Shown one piece after another: positions 1-8,343 of a stretch of 64,000 bases of DNA (position 1 is the stretch's first letter; every line of letters begins with the position of its first letter). The translations under genes and the position numbers were made by a program. The stretch comes from Paenibacillus sp. 1_12 (GTDB taxonomy: Bacteria; Bacillota; Bacilli; Paenibacillales; NBRC-103111): NCBI RefSeq assembly GCF_900114475.1, contig NZ_FOTE01000002.1:62001-126000 (forward strand), read 5' to 3'. Below the pieces are notes generated by a model, which was not told where the DNA came from, made no database searches, and saw nothing but the letters and a program-made list of their open reading frames with translations.

Positions 1-1
1 G

Positions 2-169
2 TGGAAACAATTTACAACGACCCGAGATGTTATTTGGCAAGTCCGAGACCCTCTGCCCTTCTTGGAGCAAATTCCGCAGATGCTGGATGCATGGCGACTG
101 AGCCGCAAGCAGGATTTATCTTTATCAGCAGCAATGACCTACGATATTGAATGGAATGGTGAACAATGA
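2..169 (+). CDS. C-terminal end of an unrecognised protein (5' end outside window)
   Basis: An open frame enters from the left edge and runs 55 codons to a TGA that overlaps the ATG of the next gene (ATGA). The overlap and shared strand show it belongs to the same operon as the OleD-like reductase. The visible tail contains the stretch RDPLPFLEQIPQMLDAWR and ends in a polar, aromatic segment. I do not recognise the family. It does not resemble the usual C-terminus of a FabH/OleA thiolase, although such an enzyme would be a natural partner further upstream. The frame carries no stops and has codon use like its neighbours, so it is probably real coding sequence. Confidence 0.6.
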   Translation, partial: WKQFTTTRDVIWQVRDPLPFLEQIPQMLDAWRLSRKQDLSLSAAMTYDIEWNGEQ

Positions 170-1155
170 AAGCACTCGTAACAGGAGGAACCGGATTTCT
201 TGGAAGGCGTTTGGCAGAACGTCTGCTAGCCGAGGGTTCAGAAGTGACGATTATTGGTCGCAATATGACAATTGGCTCTGAGCTTGCAAGCAATGGAGCA
301 CGTTTTATAGAGGCGGACCTTCGCAGGAAGCAAGGCATTGTTAACGCATGTGCAGGACAGGATACGGTGTTCCATTGTGGAGCTTTGTCTTCCCCATGGG
401 GAGCTTATCGCGACTTCTATGAGACAAACGTTGTAGGAACCAGACATCTCATAGAGGGATGCAGGATTCATAAAGTTCAGAAGCTTATTCATGTGTCTAC
501 ACCTAGCGTATATTTCGACTTTACAGATCGTTTGAACATTACGGAATCAGCCCCGCTTCCGAACCGTTTTGCCAATGCTTACGCGACTACCAAACGACTT
601 GCCGAAATGGAAGTTTTGCAGGCTATGGATCAAGGACTTCAAGCCTTAATCCTCCGACCTAGAGCCATTTTTGGCCCGGGTGACAACTCCATCCTGCCGC
701 GTATCATTAGAGCCAATGAGTCGCGGGGAGTTCCGATGATTGACGGTGGTCAAGCATGGATGGATCTGACCTATATTGATAATGCTGTTGATGCATTGAT
801 TCTGTGCCATCAAGCGCCTGACTCAGCATGGGGACGGATATTCAATATCTCTAACGGTGAGCCGGTTCAGTTGTCAAACATTGTGCCGCTCTTATTCAAG
901 ATGCTTGATGTTCCGCTGCGGACAAAGGCTGTTACCTATAGGGCTGCATACGGATTGGCAGCTATGCTGGAGCTAGCTGCACATTTGCGTCCCGGGAATC
1001 ATGAGCCGCTGCTTACCCGCTATACTGTCGGAATTCTGGGACGAAGTCAGACGCTTGATATTAGCGCTGCCCGTCAGCTTCTGGGCTACACTCCACAAGT
1101 TAGTGTTGAAGAAGGTTTATTTGCATTTGCTAAGGTCTGGAGGACACCCCATTGA
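166..1155 (+). CDS. NAD(P)-dependent epimerase/dehydratase, OleD-like (3-beta-hydroxysteroid dehydrogenase family)
   Basis: This 329-residue protein is an extended short-chain dehydrogenase. The Rossmann motif GGTGFLG is at residues 7-13, the active-site region STPSVY at 111-116, and the catalytic pair Tyr139-xxx-Lys143 follows. The segments LRPRAIFGPGD (163-173), DLTYIDNAVDA (200-210) and the later ISNGEPV are typical of OleD, which reduces 2-alkyl-3-keto acids to 2-alkyl-3-hydroxy acids in the olefin/beta-lactone pathway. The substrate here is therefore likely a beta-keto acyl compound, by inference. The ATG overlaps the stop of the preceding frame. The stop TGA overlaps the TTG start of the next gene, which implies translational coupling along the operon. 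A sugar or sterol-like substrate cannot be excluded. Confidence 0.85.
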   Translation: MKALVTGGTGFLGRRLAERLLAEGSEVTIIGRNMTIGSELASNGARFIEADLRRKQGIVNACAGQDTVFHCGALSSPWGAYRDFYETNVVGTRHLIEGCRIHKVQKLIHVSTPSVYFDFTDRLNITESAPLPNRFANAYATTKRLAEMEVLQAMDQGLQALILRPRAIFGPGDNSILPRIIRANESRGVPMIDGGQAWMDLTYIDNAVDALILCHQAPDSAWGRIFNISNGEPVQLSNIVPLLFKMLDVPLRTKAVTYRAAYGLAAMLELAAHLRPGNHEPLLTRYTVGILGRSQTLDISAARQLLGYTPQVSVEEGLFAFAKVWRTPH

Positions 1156-2072
1156 GGCCATTTCAGCTCTCACCTATCCAACATTTGCACTTATTAAATG
1201 CGGGTTACTGCACACATCGGGAATGGGTTACCATTCGTGGAGGAACTTTTCGTTCAGTCCGCTTCCCCGCTGGCTTTGCTTGTATTGAGCATCCTACAAA
1301 AGGTCTCGTTCTATTTGATACGGGCTACTCAGAACGTTTTCTGGTGGAAACATCCTCTTATCCTGCGAGCCTGTACCGCTACCTGACTCCTGTTTATTTC
1401 AGTGAATCGGAGAGTGCTCTTGCCCAGCTTCAACGACTCGGATACGATGCACGGGATGTTGCTATTATTATCATTTCACATTTTCACGGTGATCATATTT
1501 CAGGCTTGCGGGATTTCCCACGTGCCCAATTCATTTATGCAGCGGAAGCTTATGATAAGGTTCGCGATTTGGAAGGCTTGGCTGCTGTTAGAGCAGGCTA
1601 TTTGCCAAAACTGCTTCCTGATGATTTTCAAGAGCGATCGATTGCTGTTACTTTTAATTTATCTTCTGCTGTACAAACAGGTCACCCGCTGACCATTAGC
1701 GCTTTATCCCAGAGGAGTACACCAAATCGTTCTTATTGGCCCATGCTCGCAGCTCTCCCAATGGAAAGTCCATTTACATCTGGGATTGATCTATTCGGAG
1801 ATGGCAGTCTGATAGCTGTCGATCTTCCTGGTCATGCCGATGGCCAGATCGGTCTATTTTTGTCTACAAATCAACAGGATTATTTCCTGTGCGCCGATGC
1901 AGCGTGGTCTAGTAAAGCCATCCGCCACAATTTGCCGCCACATCTATTAGCAGGAGTCATAATGTCCAATCGTCGACACTACCAAGACACTTTCCATAAG
2001 TTAATCCAATTAAATCAGCGGTTTCCTTCGATAACTATTGTACCTTCGCACTGCAATGAGATTCCAAGATGA
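1152..2072 (+). CDS. Metallo-beta-lactamase-fold hydrolase (lactonase-like)
   Basis: The 306-residue protein has a full set of dinuclear zinc ligands: the HFHGDH motif gives His110, His112, Asp114 and His115, followed by His228 (PGHADG), Asp249 (CADAAW) and His300 (PSHC). This arrangement fits the lactonase/glyoxalase II-like branch (AiiA-type HxHxDH) rather than true beta-lactamases. The start is TTG at 1152, supported by GGAGG eight bases upstream and by overlap with the previous stop. No signal peptide is seen, so it acts in the cytoplasm. In the operon it sits between a keto-reductase and an adenylate-forming enzyme. Hydrolysis of a lactone or thioester intermediate is a reasonable inference; the true substrate is unknown. 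Confidence 0.88.
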   Translation: MRPFQLSPIQHLHLLNAGYCTHREWVTIRGGTFRSVRFPAGFACIEHPTKGLVLFDTGYSERFLVETSSYPASLYRYLTPVYFSESESALAQLQRLGYDARDVAIIIISHFHGDHISGLRDFPRAQFIYAAEAYDKVRDLEGLAAVRAGYLPKLLPDDFQERSIAVTFNLSSAVQTGHPLTISALSQRSTPNRSYWPMLAALPMESPFTSGIDLFGDGSLIAVDLPGHADGQIGLFLSTNQQDYFLCADAAWSSKAIRHNLPPHLLAGVIMSNRRHYQDTFHKLIQLNQRFPSITIVPSHCNEIPR

Positions 2073-2099
2073 CAATCGGGCAAAGGAGTGATGTAAAGG

Positions 2100-3452
2100 A
2101 TGATAAACCGAAAAGCAACCCTCCTCTGGCACTACTTCCTTGATCGTTATGTACACAGATGGTCCAGCCTCCATGCCTTTGAAGAGTGGCAGGAAACAAA
2201 AGTGATTGCCCATTTACAGCTTGTTCGAGAGTCCTCCGCCTATTATCAGGAGCTATGGACCGGCTGCTCTCTATCAGATTGGCGAGACTTTCCTATTATC
2301 GACAAGCAGCTTATGATGGACCATTTTGATGCATTAAACACACTCGGTATTCACAAGGGAGAAGCCTTTGCTCTAGCGCTGAAGGCAGAAAGCACGAGGG
2401 ATTTTACGCCTCAACTAAGTGGGAATACGATCGGCATGTCCTCCGGAACTTCAGGAAATCGGGGGTTATTTGTAGTGAGTCCGCAAGAGCAGTATGCTTG
2501 GGCAGGCAGAGTGCTCTCCAAGGTGCTGCCAGGTTCACTTCTTGCCTCACATCGTATTGCTTTTTTTCTAAGAGCCAATAGTAATCTGTACGGGTCCGTC
2601 AGTGGGGCGAGGCTTCGTTTTGAATTTTTTGATTTACTGGAGCCCATGCAGCAGCATATTCACCGATTGAACGTTTACCAGCCCAATCTCTGGATTGCGC
2701 CTCCCTCAGTGCTCCGCCTATTAGCAGACGCTTATCGACAAGGCAAGCTGACAGTCAAGCCGCAGCGAATGGTTTCCGTAGCCGAGGTGCTTGACCCAAT
2801 GGATCGGCAGCATATTGAATCCGTATTTCAGCTGCGAATGCATCAGGTTTATCAATGTACAGAAGGTTTTTTGGCAGCTACCTGCGCTCATGGAACCCTT
2901 CATCTGAATGAAGACATCGTTGCTTTTCAAAAGGAATTTGTCGGTGATAGCAGGTTCGTGCCCATCTTGACCGACTTCACACGTATCGCTCAGCCTATCG
3001 TCCGCTACAGGCTGAATGATCTGCTGATTGAACGTTCAAGCCCCTGCCCCTGTGGTTCCCTTATGACCGCTATTGAAGCTGTAGAAGGGCGCTGTGACGA
3101 TTTATTTTATTTGCCGCATGCGGTTGATCAGGAGCTAGTTCCCATATTTCCCGATTTAATTACTAGAGCTATAATTAGTGCGGCTCCCACTGCCACTGCT
3201 TACCGGATTATACAGCACGCCACTGATCGGATCGAGCTTTCGCTGCAATCTACAAACGAAGCTACTTCCACAAAGGACTTAAGTTTTATATATTCACCCG
3301 TTCAAACAGCATTGGAGTCCTTATTCCTGAGGATGAATTGCAAGAACCCGAGAATCATTGTGACTCCCTACGAGCCTATAGCCCATGGAACACGAAAATT
3401 ACGCAGGGTGGAAAGGAGATTCTCCGTTGACACCAGCCATTCAATTATATAA
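2100..3452 (+). CDS. Adenylate-forming enzyme, coenzyme F390 synthetase/phenylacetate-CoA ligase-like
   Basis: The 450-residue protein belongs to the ANL-related family of PaaK and coenzyme F390 synthetase. The nucleotide-binding loop SSGTSGNRG lies at 114-122. YRLND at 303-307 occupies the position of the conserved YRTGD motif, and a CPCG pair follows at 316-319, as in many F390-type proteins. EGRCDD (329-334) marks the hinge before the small C-terminal domain. Members activate a carboxylate as acyl-AMP and often pass it to a thiol or amine. F420 biosynthesis is not evident nearby, so the F390 name is only a family label. The start ATG is preceded by an AAAGGAG stretch. The stop lies inside the coding overlap with the next gene's ribosome site. 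Confidence 0.82.
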   Translation: MINRKATLLWHYFLDRYVHRWSSLHAFEEWQETKVIAHLQLVRESSAYYQELWTGCSLSDWRDFPIIDKQLMMDHFDALNTLGIHKGEAFALALKAESTRDFTPQLSGNTIGMSSGTSGNRGLFVVSPQEQYAWAGRVLSKVLPGSLLASHRIAFFLRANSNLYGSVSGARLRFEFFDLLEPMQQHIHRLNVYQPNLWIAPPSVLRLLADAYRQGKLTVKPQRMVSVAEVLDPMDRQHIESVFQLRMHQVYQCTEGFLAATCAHGTLHLNEDIVAFQKEFVGDSRFVPILTDFTRIAQPIVRYRLNDLLIERSSPCPCGSLMTAIEAVEGRCDDLFYLPHAVDQELVPIFPDLITRAIISAAPTATAYRIIQHATDRIELSLQSTNEATSTKDLSFIYSPVQTALESLFLRMNCKNPRIIVTPYEPIAHGTRKLRRVERRFSVDTSHSII

Positions 3453-4587
3453 TCGTGAAACGATTCATCAGCTGGAGTGGCCTGAAACTGAGCAAGGAAA
3501 ATATGCTAAACGGTATCTACTCCCTTTACTAAAATATTCTCCCACGGCTTTCATTGAAAATGTGACGACCGAGCTTTGGATTCTCCTTATCGATGATATC
3601 GTCGTGCCGCTTACCGTAAATGATAAGGAATATGATAATTGCTATGTTTGCTCACCCTATACACACTATGTTACCTATGCCAAGCATGAACTCGTCTTGC
3701 TGCAGCAGCCTGCTCTTGAGCGGATCCTTGCAGTCCTGTTGAGCACAATTGGTGTCGGATTACGATTAGGTCGGTTAAATCAAACGGTCCATATTAACAA
3801 CTGGCTTCTGTCTACTAATTTATATGTAAATTTGACCCGTCTACAGCTTAAGGCTATTGTCGATTATGTAAGTACACACTTCCCGGGTCACTCACTAGCC
3901 TGGCGTTCCCTAAACCTAACCACGACTTCTTCCCAGATGGATTCGTTAGACGATCTTGGCTGTCGATTCATCCCAAGCCGTCAAATCTACCTGCTGCCTA
4001 CAGATCAAACAGCTGGCCTTCCTTCTAAGGCAAGGTGGCTTATCAAACGGGACTACGATTTACTTAAAAAAAATGGATATCAATTGATACATCCCGATGA
4101 GCTGAAGAAAACCGATATTCCCAGATTGAGAGATCTGTACAATGCACTATATCTGGATAAATATTCACGCTGCAACCCTTGGTTTAACGAACAATTTTTG
4201 GACCTGGCTAGACATGAACAATTGTTAAACCTATATGCGCTTCGTCATATCGAGACTGGGCGAATCGATGCGGTGCTGGGCTATTTTAATCGTGAGGGCA
4301 TTATGACCACCCCCGTCTTTGGCTATGACACACAGCTCCCGCAAGCTACAGGCTTGTATAGGATGCTCTCAGCCGTTCTCATTCGTCTGGCTCTCGAACA
4401 TGGATATCTGCTTCATGAAAGCTCTGGAGCTGCTCAATTTAAGCGTAACAGAGGCGCAGCTGCCGATATCGAGTACACGGCTATCTATGACCAGCATCTC
4501 CCGCGCTATCGCCAATGGGGCTGGTCTCTGCTCGGTCAAGTACTTAATCGAATAGGGGTTCCACTAATGAAAAGGTATAAATTTTAA
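3427..4587 (+). CDS. FemAB/GNAT-like acyltransferase
   Basis: The protein is 386 residues long if translation starts at TTG 3427. That start is preceded by AAGGAG at an eight-base distance and overlaps the upstream gene by 26 bases. An in-frame ATG at 3385 lacks a ribosome site. The C-terminal half (roughly 200-370) looks like a GNAT-fold acyltransferase of the FemAB/BioF2 type, with the motif SSGAAQFKRNRGA near 331-343 followed by an EYTAIY strand. The N-terminal 180 residues are less conserved and may form a second GNAT lobe. Such enzymes transfer acyl or aminoacyl groups onto amines. Next to an adenylate-forming enzyme it could join the activated acid to an amine, but this is inference only. 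Confidence 0.7.
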   Translation: MTPAIQLYNRETIHQLEWPETEQGKYAKRYLLPLLKYSPTAFIENVTTELWILLIDDIVVPLTVNDKEYDNCYVCSPYTHYVTYAKHELVLLQQPALERILAVLLSTIGVGLRLGRLNQTVHINNWLLSTNLYVNLTRLQLKAIVDYVSTHFPGHSLAWRSLNLTTTSSQMDSLDDLGCRFIPSRQIYLLPTDQTAGLPSKARWLIKRDYDLLKKNGYQLIHPDELKKTDIPRLRDLYNALYLDKYSRCNPWFNEQFLDLARHEQLLNLYALRHIETGRIDAVLGYFNREGIMTTPVFGYDTQLPQATGLYRMLSAVLIRLALEHGYLLHESSGAAQFKRNRGAAADIEYTAIYDQHLPRYRQWGWSLLGQVLNRIGVPLMKRYKF

Positions 4588-4605
4588 AGTAAGGAGCCCA
4601 GACCT

Positions 4606-5544
4606 ATGAATACCTCAAAAGTTCCACCTTCTGAACATCGATCCTATTTTCCATCATCTGAACCCGTTATTCTGGTAACCGGCGCTTCGAGCGGTTTTGG
4701 GATGTTAATCTCCATTACCATGGCGAAAAGGGGTTATCGTGTCATAGCTTCCATGCGGGAGCTGCGCAATCAAGATCAGTTGATGGAACAAGCAAGTGCT
4801 GCTAAAGTAGACGGTGTCATTAACTGTGTAGAAATGGATGTAACTGACCATGGGACAATTTCAAAGGTGATTGCTGAGATTATTGAGCGTTATGGGCGTA
4901 TCGATGTTCTCGTTAACAATGCCGGAATGGCAATAGGTGGTTTTATTGAGGAGGTGCCTATTCTGGCTTGGCAGCAGCAAATGGATGTTAATTTTATTGG
5001 CCTTGTCACTATTACCAAAGCCGTGCTGCCCTTCATGCGCCAGCAGCGAAGTGGAACTATCTTTAATATTAGCAGTGTGAGCGGACGTGTTGGATTTCCT
5101 GGATACGCACCTTATGTGGCCTCTAAATTTGCCGTCGAGGGTTTTAGTGAAGCACTCCGTCTGGAAATGAAGCCCCATGGAGTGAAGGTTGTACTCATTG
5201 AGCCCGGAGCGTACCCAACAAAAATTTGGCAAAAAGGCTTTGATTCTATTCATGCCACTCCCCAATCGCCATATCAGGAACAACTGGACGCCGTGCTTTC
5301 CTACTCAAAAAGCACACTCCATAATGGCGCCGATCCTCAAGAAATTGCCGATGCCATTGCCCGCATTTCCAAATTACGCCGGCCCAAACTTCGTTATGCA
5401 ATGGGAAAAGGCGTCTTATTCCTGCTGTTCATTAAAGCTCTACTCCCCTGGAATTGCCTGGAACAATTGATGCTGATACTTCTGAAAATAAGAAAAGCTC
5501 CTGATCGGAGCCCTTTTGATGAAGATACCTGCTCTAAGCGTTAG
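4606..5544 (+). CDS. Short-chain dehydrogenase/reductase with repeat-derived C-terminus
   Basis: The 312-residue protein is a classical SDR. TGASSGFG (25-32) is the cofactor loop, NNAG (104-107) the structural motif, and Tyr170-xxx-Lys174 the catalytic pair. SISSV-like serines lie at 156-159. An AAGGAG site lies nine bases before the ATG. Residues 265-292 are strongly hydrophobic and could anchor the enzyme to the membrane, which suits a lipid substrate. The last 18 or so codons (RKAPDRSPFDED and onward) coincide with a dispersed repeat also found between rsmH and ftsL, so the native C-terminus was probably replaced by read-in to that element. It is the last gene of the plus-strand operon and converges on ftsZ. 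Confidence 0.88.
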   Translation: MNTSKVPPSEHRSYFPSSEPVILVTGASSGFGMLISITMAKRGYRVIASMRELRNQDQLMEQASAAKVDGVINCVEMDVTDHGTISKVIAEIIERYGRIDVLVNNAGMAIGGFIEEVPILAWQQQMDVNFIGLVTITKAVLPFMRQQRSGTIFNISSVSGRVGFPGYAPYVASKFAVEGFSEALRLEMKPHGVKVVLIEPGAYPTKIWQKGFDSIHATPQSPYQEQLDAVLSYSKSTLHNGADPQEIADAIARISKLRRPKLRYAMGKGVLFLLFIKALLPWNCLEQLMLILLKIRKAPDRSPFDEDTCSKR

Positions 5545-5582
5545 CTATTCTTACGAGATAGGAATGGTTCAGCACTGCTAAA
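5487..5582 (+). repeat. Dispersed repeat family 1, copy A
   Basis: This copy shares AAGAAAAGCTCC, a GGAGC return arm, a GA(T/C)GAAGAT core and a GAATGGTTCAGC end with two copies at 25406-25610. The first part forms a short hairpin (GCTCC/GGAGC). Read in one frame, all copies begin RKAP and two contain SPFDED. The frame is open into the dehydrogenase gene here. Confidence 0.75.
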
Positions 5583-5606
5583 TCTTCTAGTTGTCTCATA
5601 ACAAAA

Positions 5607-5633
5607 AATGACTTCGATTAACTCGAAGTCATT
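5607..5633. terminator. Bidirectional terminator between the accessory operon and ftsZ
   Basis: An 11-bp perfect stem (AATGACTTCGA with TCGAAGTCATT) encloses a five-base loop. It is preceded by an A-run and followed by TTTT, so it can end transcription of both converging units. Confidence 0.85.
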
Positions 5634-5646
5634 TTGCTGTAATCTC

Positions 5647-6771
5647 TTATTTGTCGTTATTATTTTTCCCACGGTTACGAAGGAAGGTCGGAATATCCAG
5701 CTGATCACTTGAAGGTGGAGTACCAAATGGACGTAAATTATTGACACGGTTATCAGCAGGTTCCGATGTTTGCGATGATAACCCGGAAGGCTTACGCACA
5801 GGCGGTTGTACCACTGCTTTATGTTCAAAACCTGTTGCAATAACGGTTACCATAATTTCTTCTTTTAGCTTCTCATCGATCACGGCACCAAAAATCATAT
5901 TGACTTCCAAATCCGCAGCTGAGGCCACAATATCCGCAGCTTCATTAACCTCGTATAAAGAAAGATTGGCTCCGCCAGTGATGTTCATCAGAACTCCGCG
6001 TGCACCTTCTATCGATGTTTCAAGCAATGGACTTTGAATAGCCTTTTTTGCAGCTTCAGCCGCACGATTCTCACCTGTTGCAACACCGATTCCCATCAAA
6101 GCAGAACCACGTTCCGTCATGATCGTTTTGACATCGGCAAAGTCCAAATTGATTAGACCTGGCACAGCTATCAAGTCAGAAATCCCTTGAACCCCTTGGC
6201 GCAGTACATTGTCTGCCTCACGGAATGCTTCAAGCATCGGTGTTTTTTTGTCTACAATTTCCAGCAAGCGATCGTTAGGGATAACAATTAACGTATCAAC
6301 TTTTTCTTTAAGGGCAGCAATTCCTTGCTCCGCCTGAGCCGCACGCTTTCTACCTTCAAAAGTAAAAGGACGTGTCACAACACCAACGGTAAGTGCACCA
6401 CACTCTTTAGCTATTTCGGCAATCACGGGTGCAGCACCAGTTCCCGTTCCTCCGCCCATACCCGCAGTTACGAAAACCATATCCGCGCCCTTTAGCGTGT
6501 TAAATACATGCTCTCTAGACTCTTCAGCTGCTTTTTTACCAACATCCGGATTAGCACCTGCTCCCAAACCTCGTGTCAGCTTATCACCGATTTGCAGCTT
6601 GTGATCGGATTTTGAATATTGGAGCGCTTGCGCGTCAGTGTTTACCGTAATAAACTCTACACCCTTGACACCATTTTCAATCATTCGGTTAACGGCATTG
6701 CTACCTCCACCGCCAACACCAATTACTTTTATTTTTGCAAGCTGATCCATGTCCATATCAAATTCAAACAT
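5647..6771 (-). CDS. ftsZ: Cell division protein FtsZ
   Basis: FtsZ is the tubulin-like GTPase that forms the Z-ring. The chosen start at 6771 gives 374 residues beginning MFEFD, like Bacillus FtsZ. The in-frame ATG at 6792 overlaps the AGGAGG ribosome site and is rejected. The protein has [10 protein letters not shown] near 18-27, the tubulin signature GGGTGTG at 107-113, the T7-loop segment NLDFADVK, and a variable linker ending in the conserved tail PTFLRNR, which binds FtsA. It is the last gene of the dcw cluster and lies 47 bases after ftsA. Its terminator is shared with the converging operon. In many Bacillales spoIIGA-sigE follow ftsZ; here they do not. Confidence 0.99.
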   Translation of the reverse strand: MFEFDMDMDQLAKIKVIGVGGGGSNAVNRMIENGVKGVEFITVNTDAQALQYSKSDHKLQIGDKLTRGLGAGANPDVGKKAAEESREHVFNTLKGADMVFVTAGMGGGTGTGAAPVIAEIAKECGALTVGVVTRPFTFEGRKRAAQAEQGIAALKEKVDTLIVIPNDRLLEIVDKKTPMLEAFREADNVLRQGVQGISDLIAVPGLINLDFADVKTIMTERGSALMGIGVATGENRAAEAAKKAIQSPLLETSIEGARGVLMNITGGANLSLYEVNEAADIVASAADLEVNMIFGAVIDEKLKEEIMVTVIATGFEHKAVVQPPVRKPSGLSSQTSEPADNRVNNLRPFGTPPSSDQLDIPTFLRNRGKNNNDK

Positions 6772-6818
6772 AGCTGTTATTTTCCTCCTCATTGAGCTTC
6801 ACTAGCTCGAAATCCCAT

Positions 6819-8072
6819 CTAAATAAATTCGCTCAGCCAATTTTTGAAACGCTCCATAACAGAGGGTTTGTTCTCATTACTACTGGCTGCAGTTGGTTTC
6901 TTAGTTACGGATTTCTTAGCCGAGCCTGCCGTTTGTTTCGTTGTTCTCAAATATTTGCAGGCATATTGAATGATTCCTACGCCGCTAGTGTAAGAAGGAT
7001 CACGAACGCCGATAAAATCAGGCACGGCAATACGTACGGAAGTAGCCAGCTCTGCCTGAGCAATCGACAACATACCCGGCATCGAGAGTGTTCCGCCCGT
7101 AAGCACATAACCTCCTGGTAACTCCATATACCCAAGACGTTGTACTTCTAAACCAATTAAATGAAAAATTTCTTGAACACGCGGCTCTACGATATTCGCC
7201 AAGTCAATTTGGGAAAACTCCTTGTCCACATTGCTTCCAATCCGATTCACTTTAAACACTTGATCTCCAGCCGCATCCTCGATGACAGCACAACCAAATT
7301 TAAGTTTAATTTTCTCGGCAATATCAGCTTGAGTCCGTAGACCAATGGAAATATCATTCGTTATATATTCCCCACCGATAGGCAAGGTCGAGGTCGCTAC
7401 CAAATTGTTTTGTTCAAAAATAGCAATCGTCGTCTGTCCCGCACCAATATCAACCAACACGGTACCGACTGCTTTTTCGTCTCTGGATAAGGACAAATGA
7501 CCTGCAGCCAAAGACATCAGGATAAGACCGGAAACCTTTACTCCGGACTTTTCAACCACACGAAGTAAATTATGTATAGCTGTCTTCGCTCCAGTAATGA
7601 TGGTTGCTTGCACTTCCAAACGAACACCAATCATACTTCGTGGATCATGAATTTCATTTAGACCGTCAACCAGGTATTGATTCGGAACTACACCAATAAT
7701 CTCCCGTTCTGGAGCTAAAGGAATAACTTTGGCTGCTTGGATCACTCGTTCGATATCCTCGTCGCCGATTTCACGATCTTCATTCGATACGGCCACAACG
7801 CCGTGACTGGTTTGTAAAGAAATATGACTCCCGGAAATCCCAACGTAAACCTCTGTTATTTGAATACCTACCATTCGTTCTGCATGATCGATCGCATTGC
7901 GAATCGATTGAACGGTTTGGTCAATATCGACAATGGCTCCCTTGCGAATACCTTCCGAGTCGGCTGATCCAACTCCTATTATATTAATGGCGCCGTTAAC
8001 GACCTCGCCAATAATAGCACGAACTTTGGATGTACCGATGTCCAAACTAACAATGATGTCATTGCTGCTCAA
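6819..8072 (-). CDS. ftsA: Cell division protein FtsA
   Basis: FtsA is the actin-like ATPase that tethers FtsZ to the membrane. The 417-residue protein opens with the phosphate-1 motif SLDIGTSKVRAIIGE and has the 1C subdomain region in its first third. It ends in an amphipathic helix, MERFKNWLSEF, the membrane-targeting sequence. The start is TTG at 8072, eight bases from an AGGAGGTG site. The Bacillus subtilis genes ylxW, ylxX and sbp, which precede ftsA there, are absent. Instead about 270 bases separate it from divIB, so a separate promoter for ftsAZ is likely. Confidence 0.98.
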   Translation of the reverse strand: MSSNDIIVSLDIGTSKVRAIIGEVVNGAINIIGVGSADSEGIRKGAIVDIDQTVQSIRNAIDHAERMVGIQITEVYVGISGSHISLQTSHGVVAVSNEDREIGDEDIERVIQAAKVIPLAPEREIIGVVPNQYLVDGLNEIHDPRSMIGVRLEVQATIITGAKTAIHNLLRVVEKSGVKVSGLILMSLAAGHLSLSRDEKAVGTVLVDIGAGQTTIAIFEQNNLVATSTLPIGGEYITNDISIGLRTQADIAEKIKLKFGCAVIEDAAGDQVFKVNRIGSNVDKEFSQIDLANIVEPRVQEIFHLIGLEVQRLGYMELPGGYVLTGGTLSMPGMLSIAQAELATSVRIAVPDFIGVRDPSYTSGVGIIQYACKYLRTTKQTAGSAKKSVTKKPTAASSNENKPSVMERFKNWLSEFI

Positions 8073-8226
8073 CCCCTTGGCACCTCCTATGGCTTAAAAT
8101 TGATTTGAGCTTCATTTTTTTGAGTTTGATTTAATAATTAATTGTAAATTAACGAAATGAAATCTTCTGTACTTATTCAACACGATTGGGAATTTCCCTC
8201 TTTTTCAAAAAAATTTCATCAGAAAA

Positions 8227-8269
8227 AATGATAGAGCGTAAAAATACCCACAGAGATCATTCTATCATT
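8227..8269 (-). terminator. Possible terminator or attenuator between divIB and ftsA
   Basis: On the minus strand AATGATAGA pairs with TCTATCATT across a 25-base loop and is followed by six T residues. The stem is AT-rich and the loop is long, so it may be weak. The surrounding 270 bases are AT-rich and hold no gene. A TAGAAT hexamer lies in the left arm, but no convincing -35 partner was found. Confidence 0.4.
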
Positions 8270-8343
8270 AATTGTTACGAATGAGTAGAGTGAATAGGAG
8301 CATTTTCTCTTATTTTCTTACCCTTAAGACCTATTTCCTTTGT

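Noticed and set aside
4861-5283. 140-codon minus-strand frame opposite the SDR gene
   Set aside because: It lies entirely inside a well-supported gene, has no ribosome site and resembles no family.
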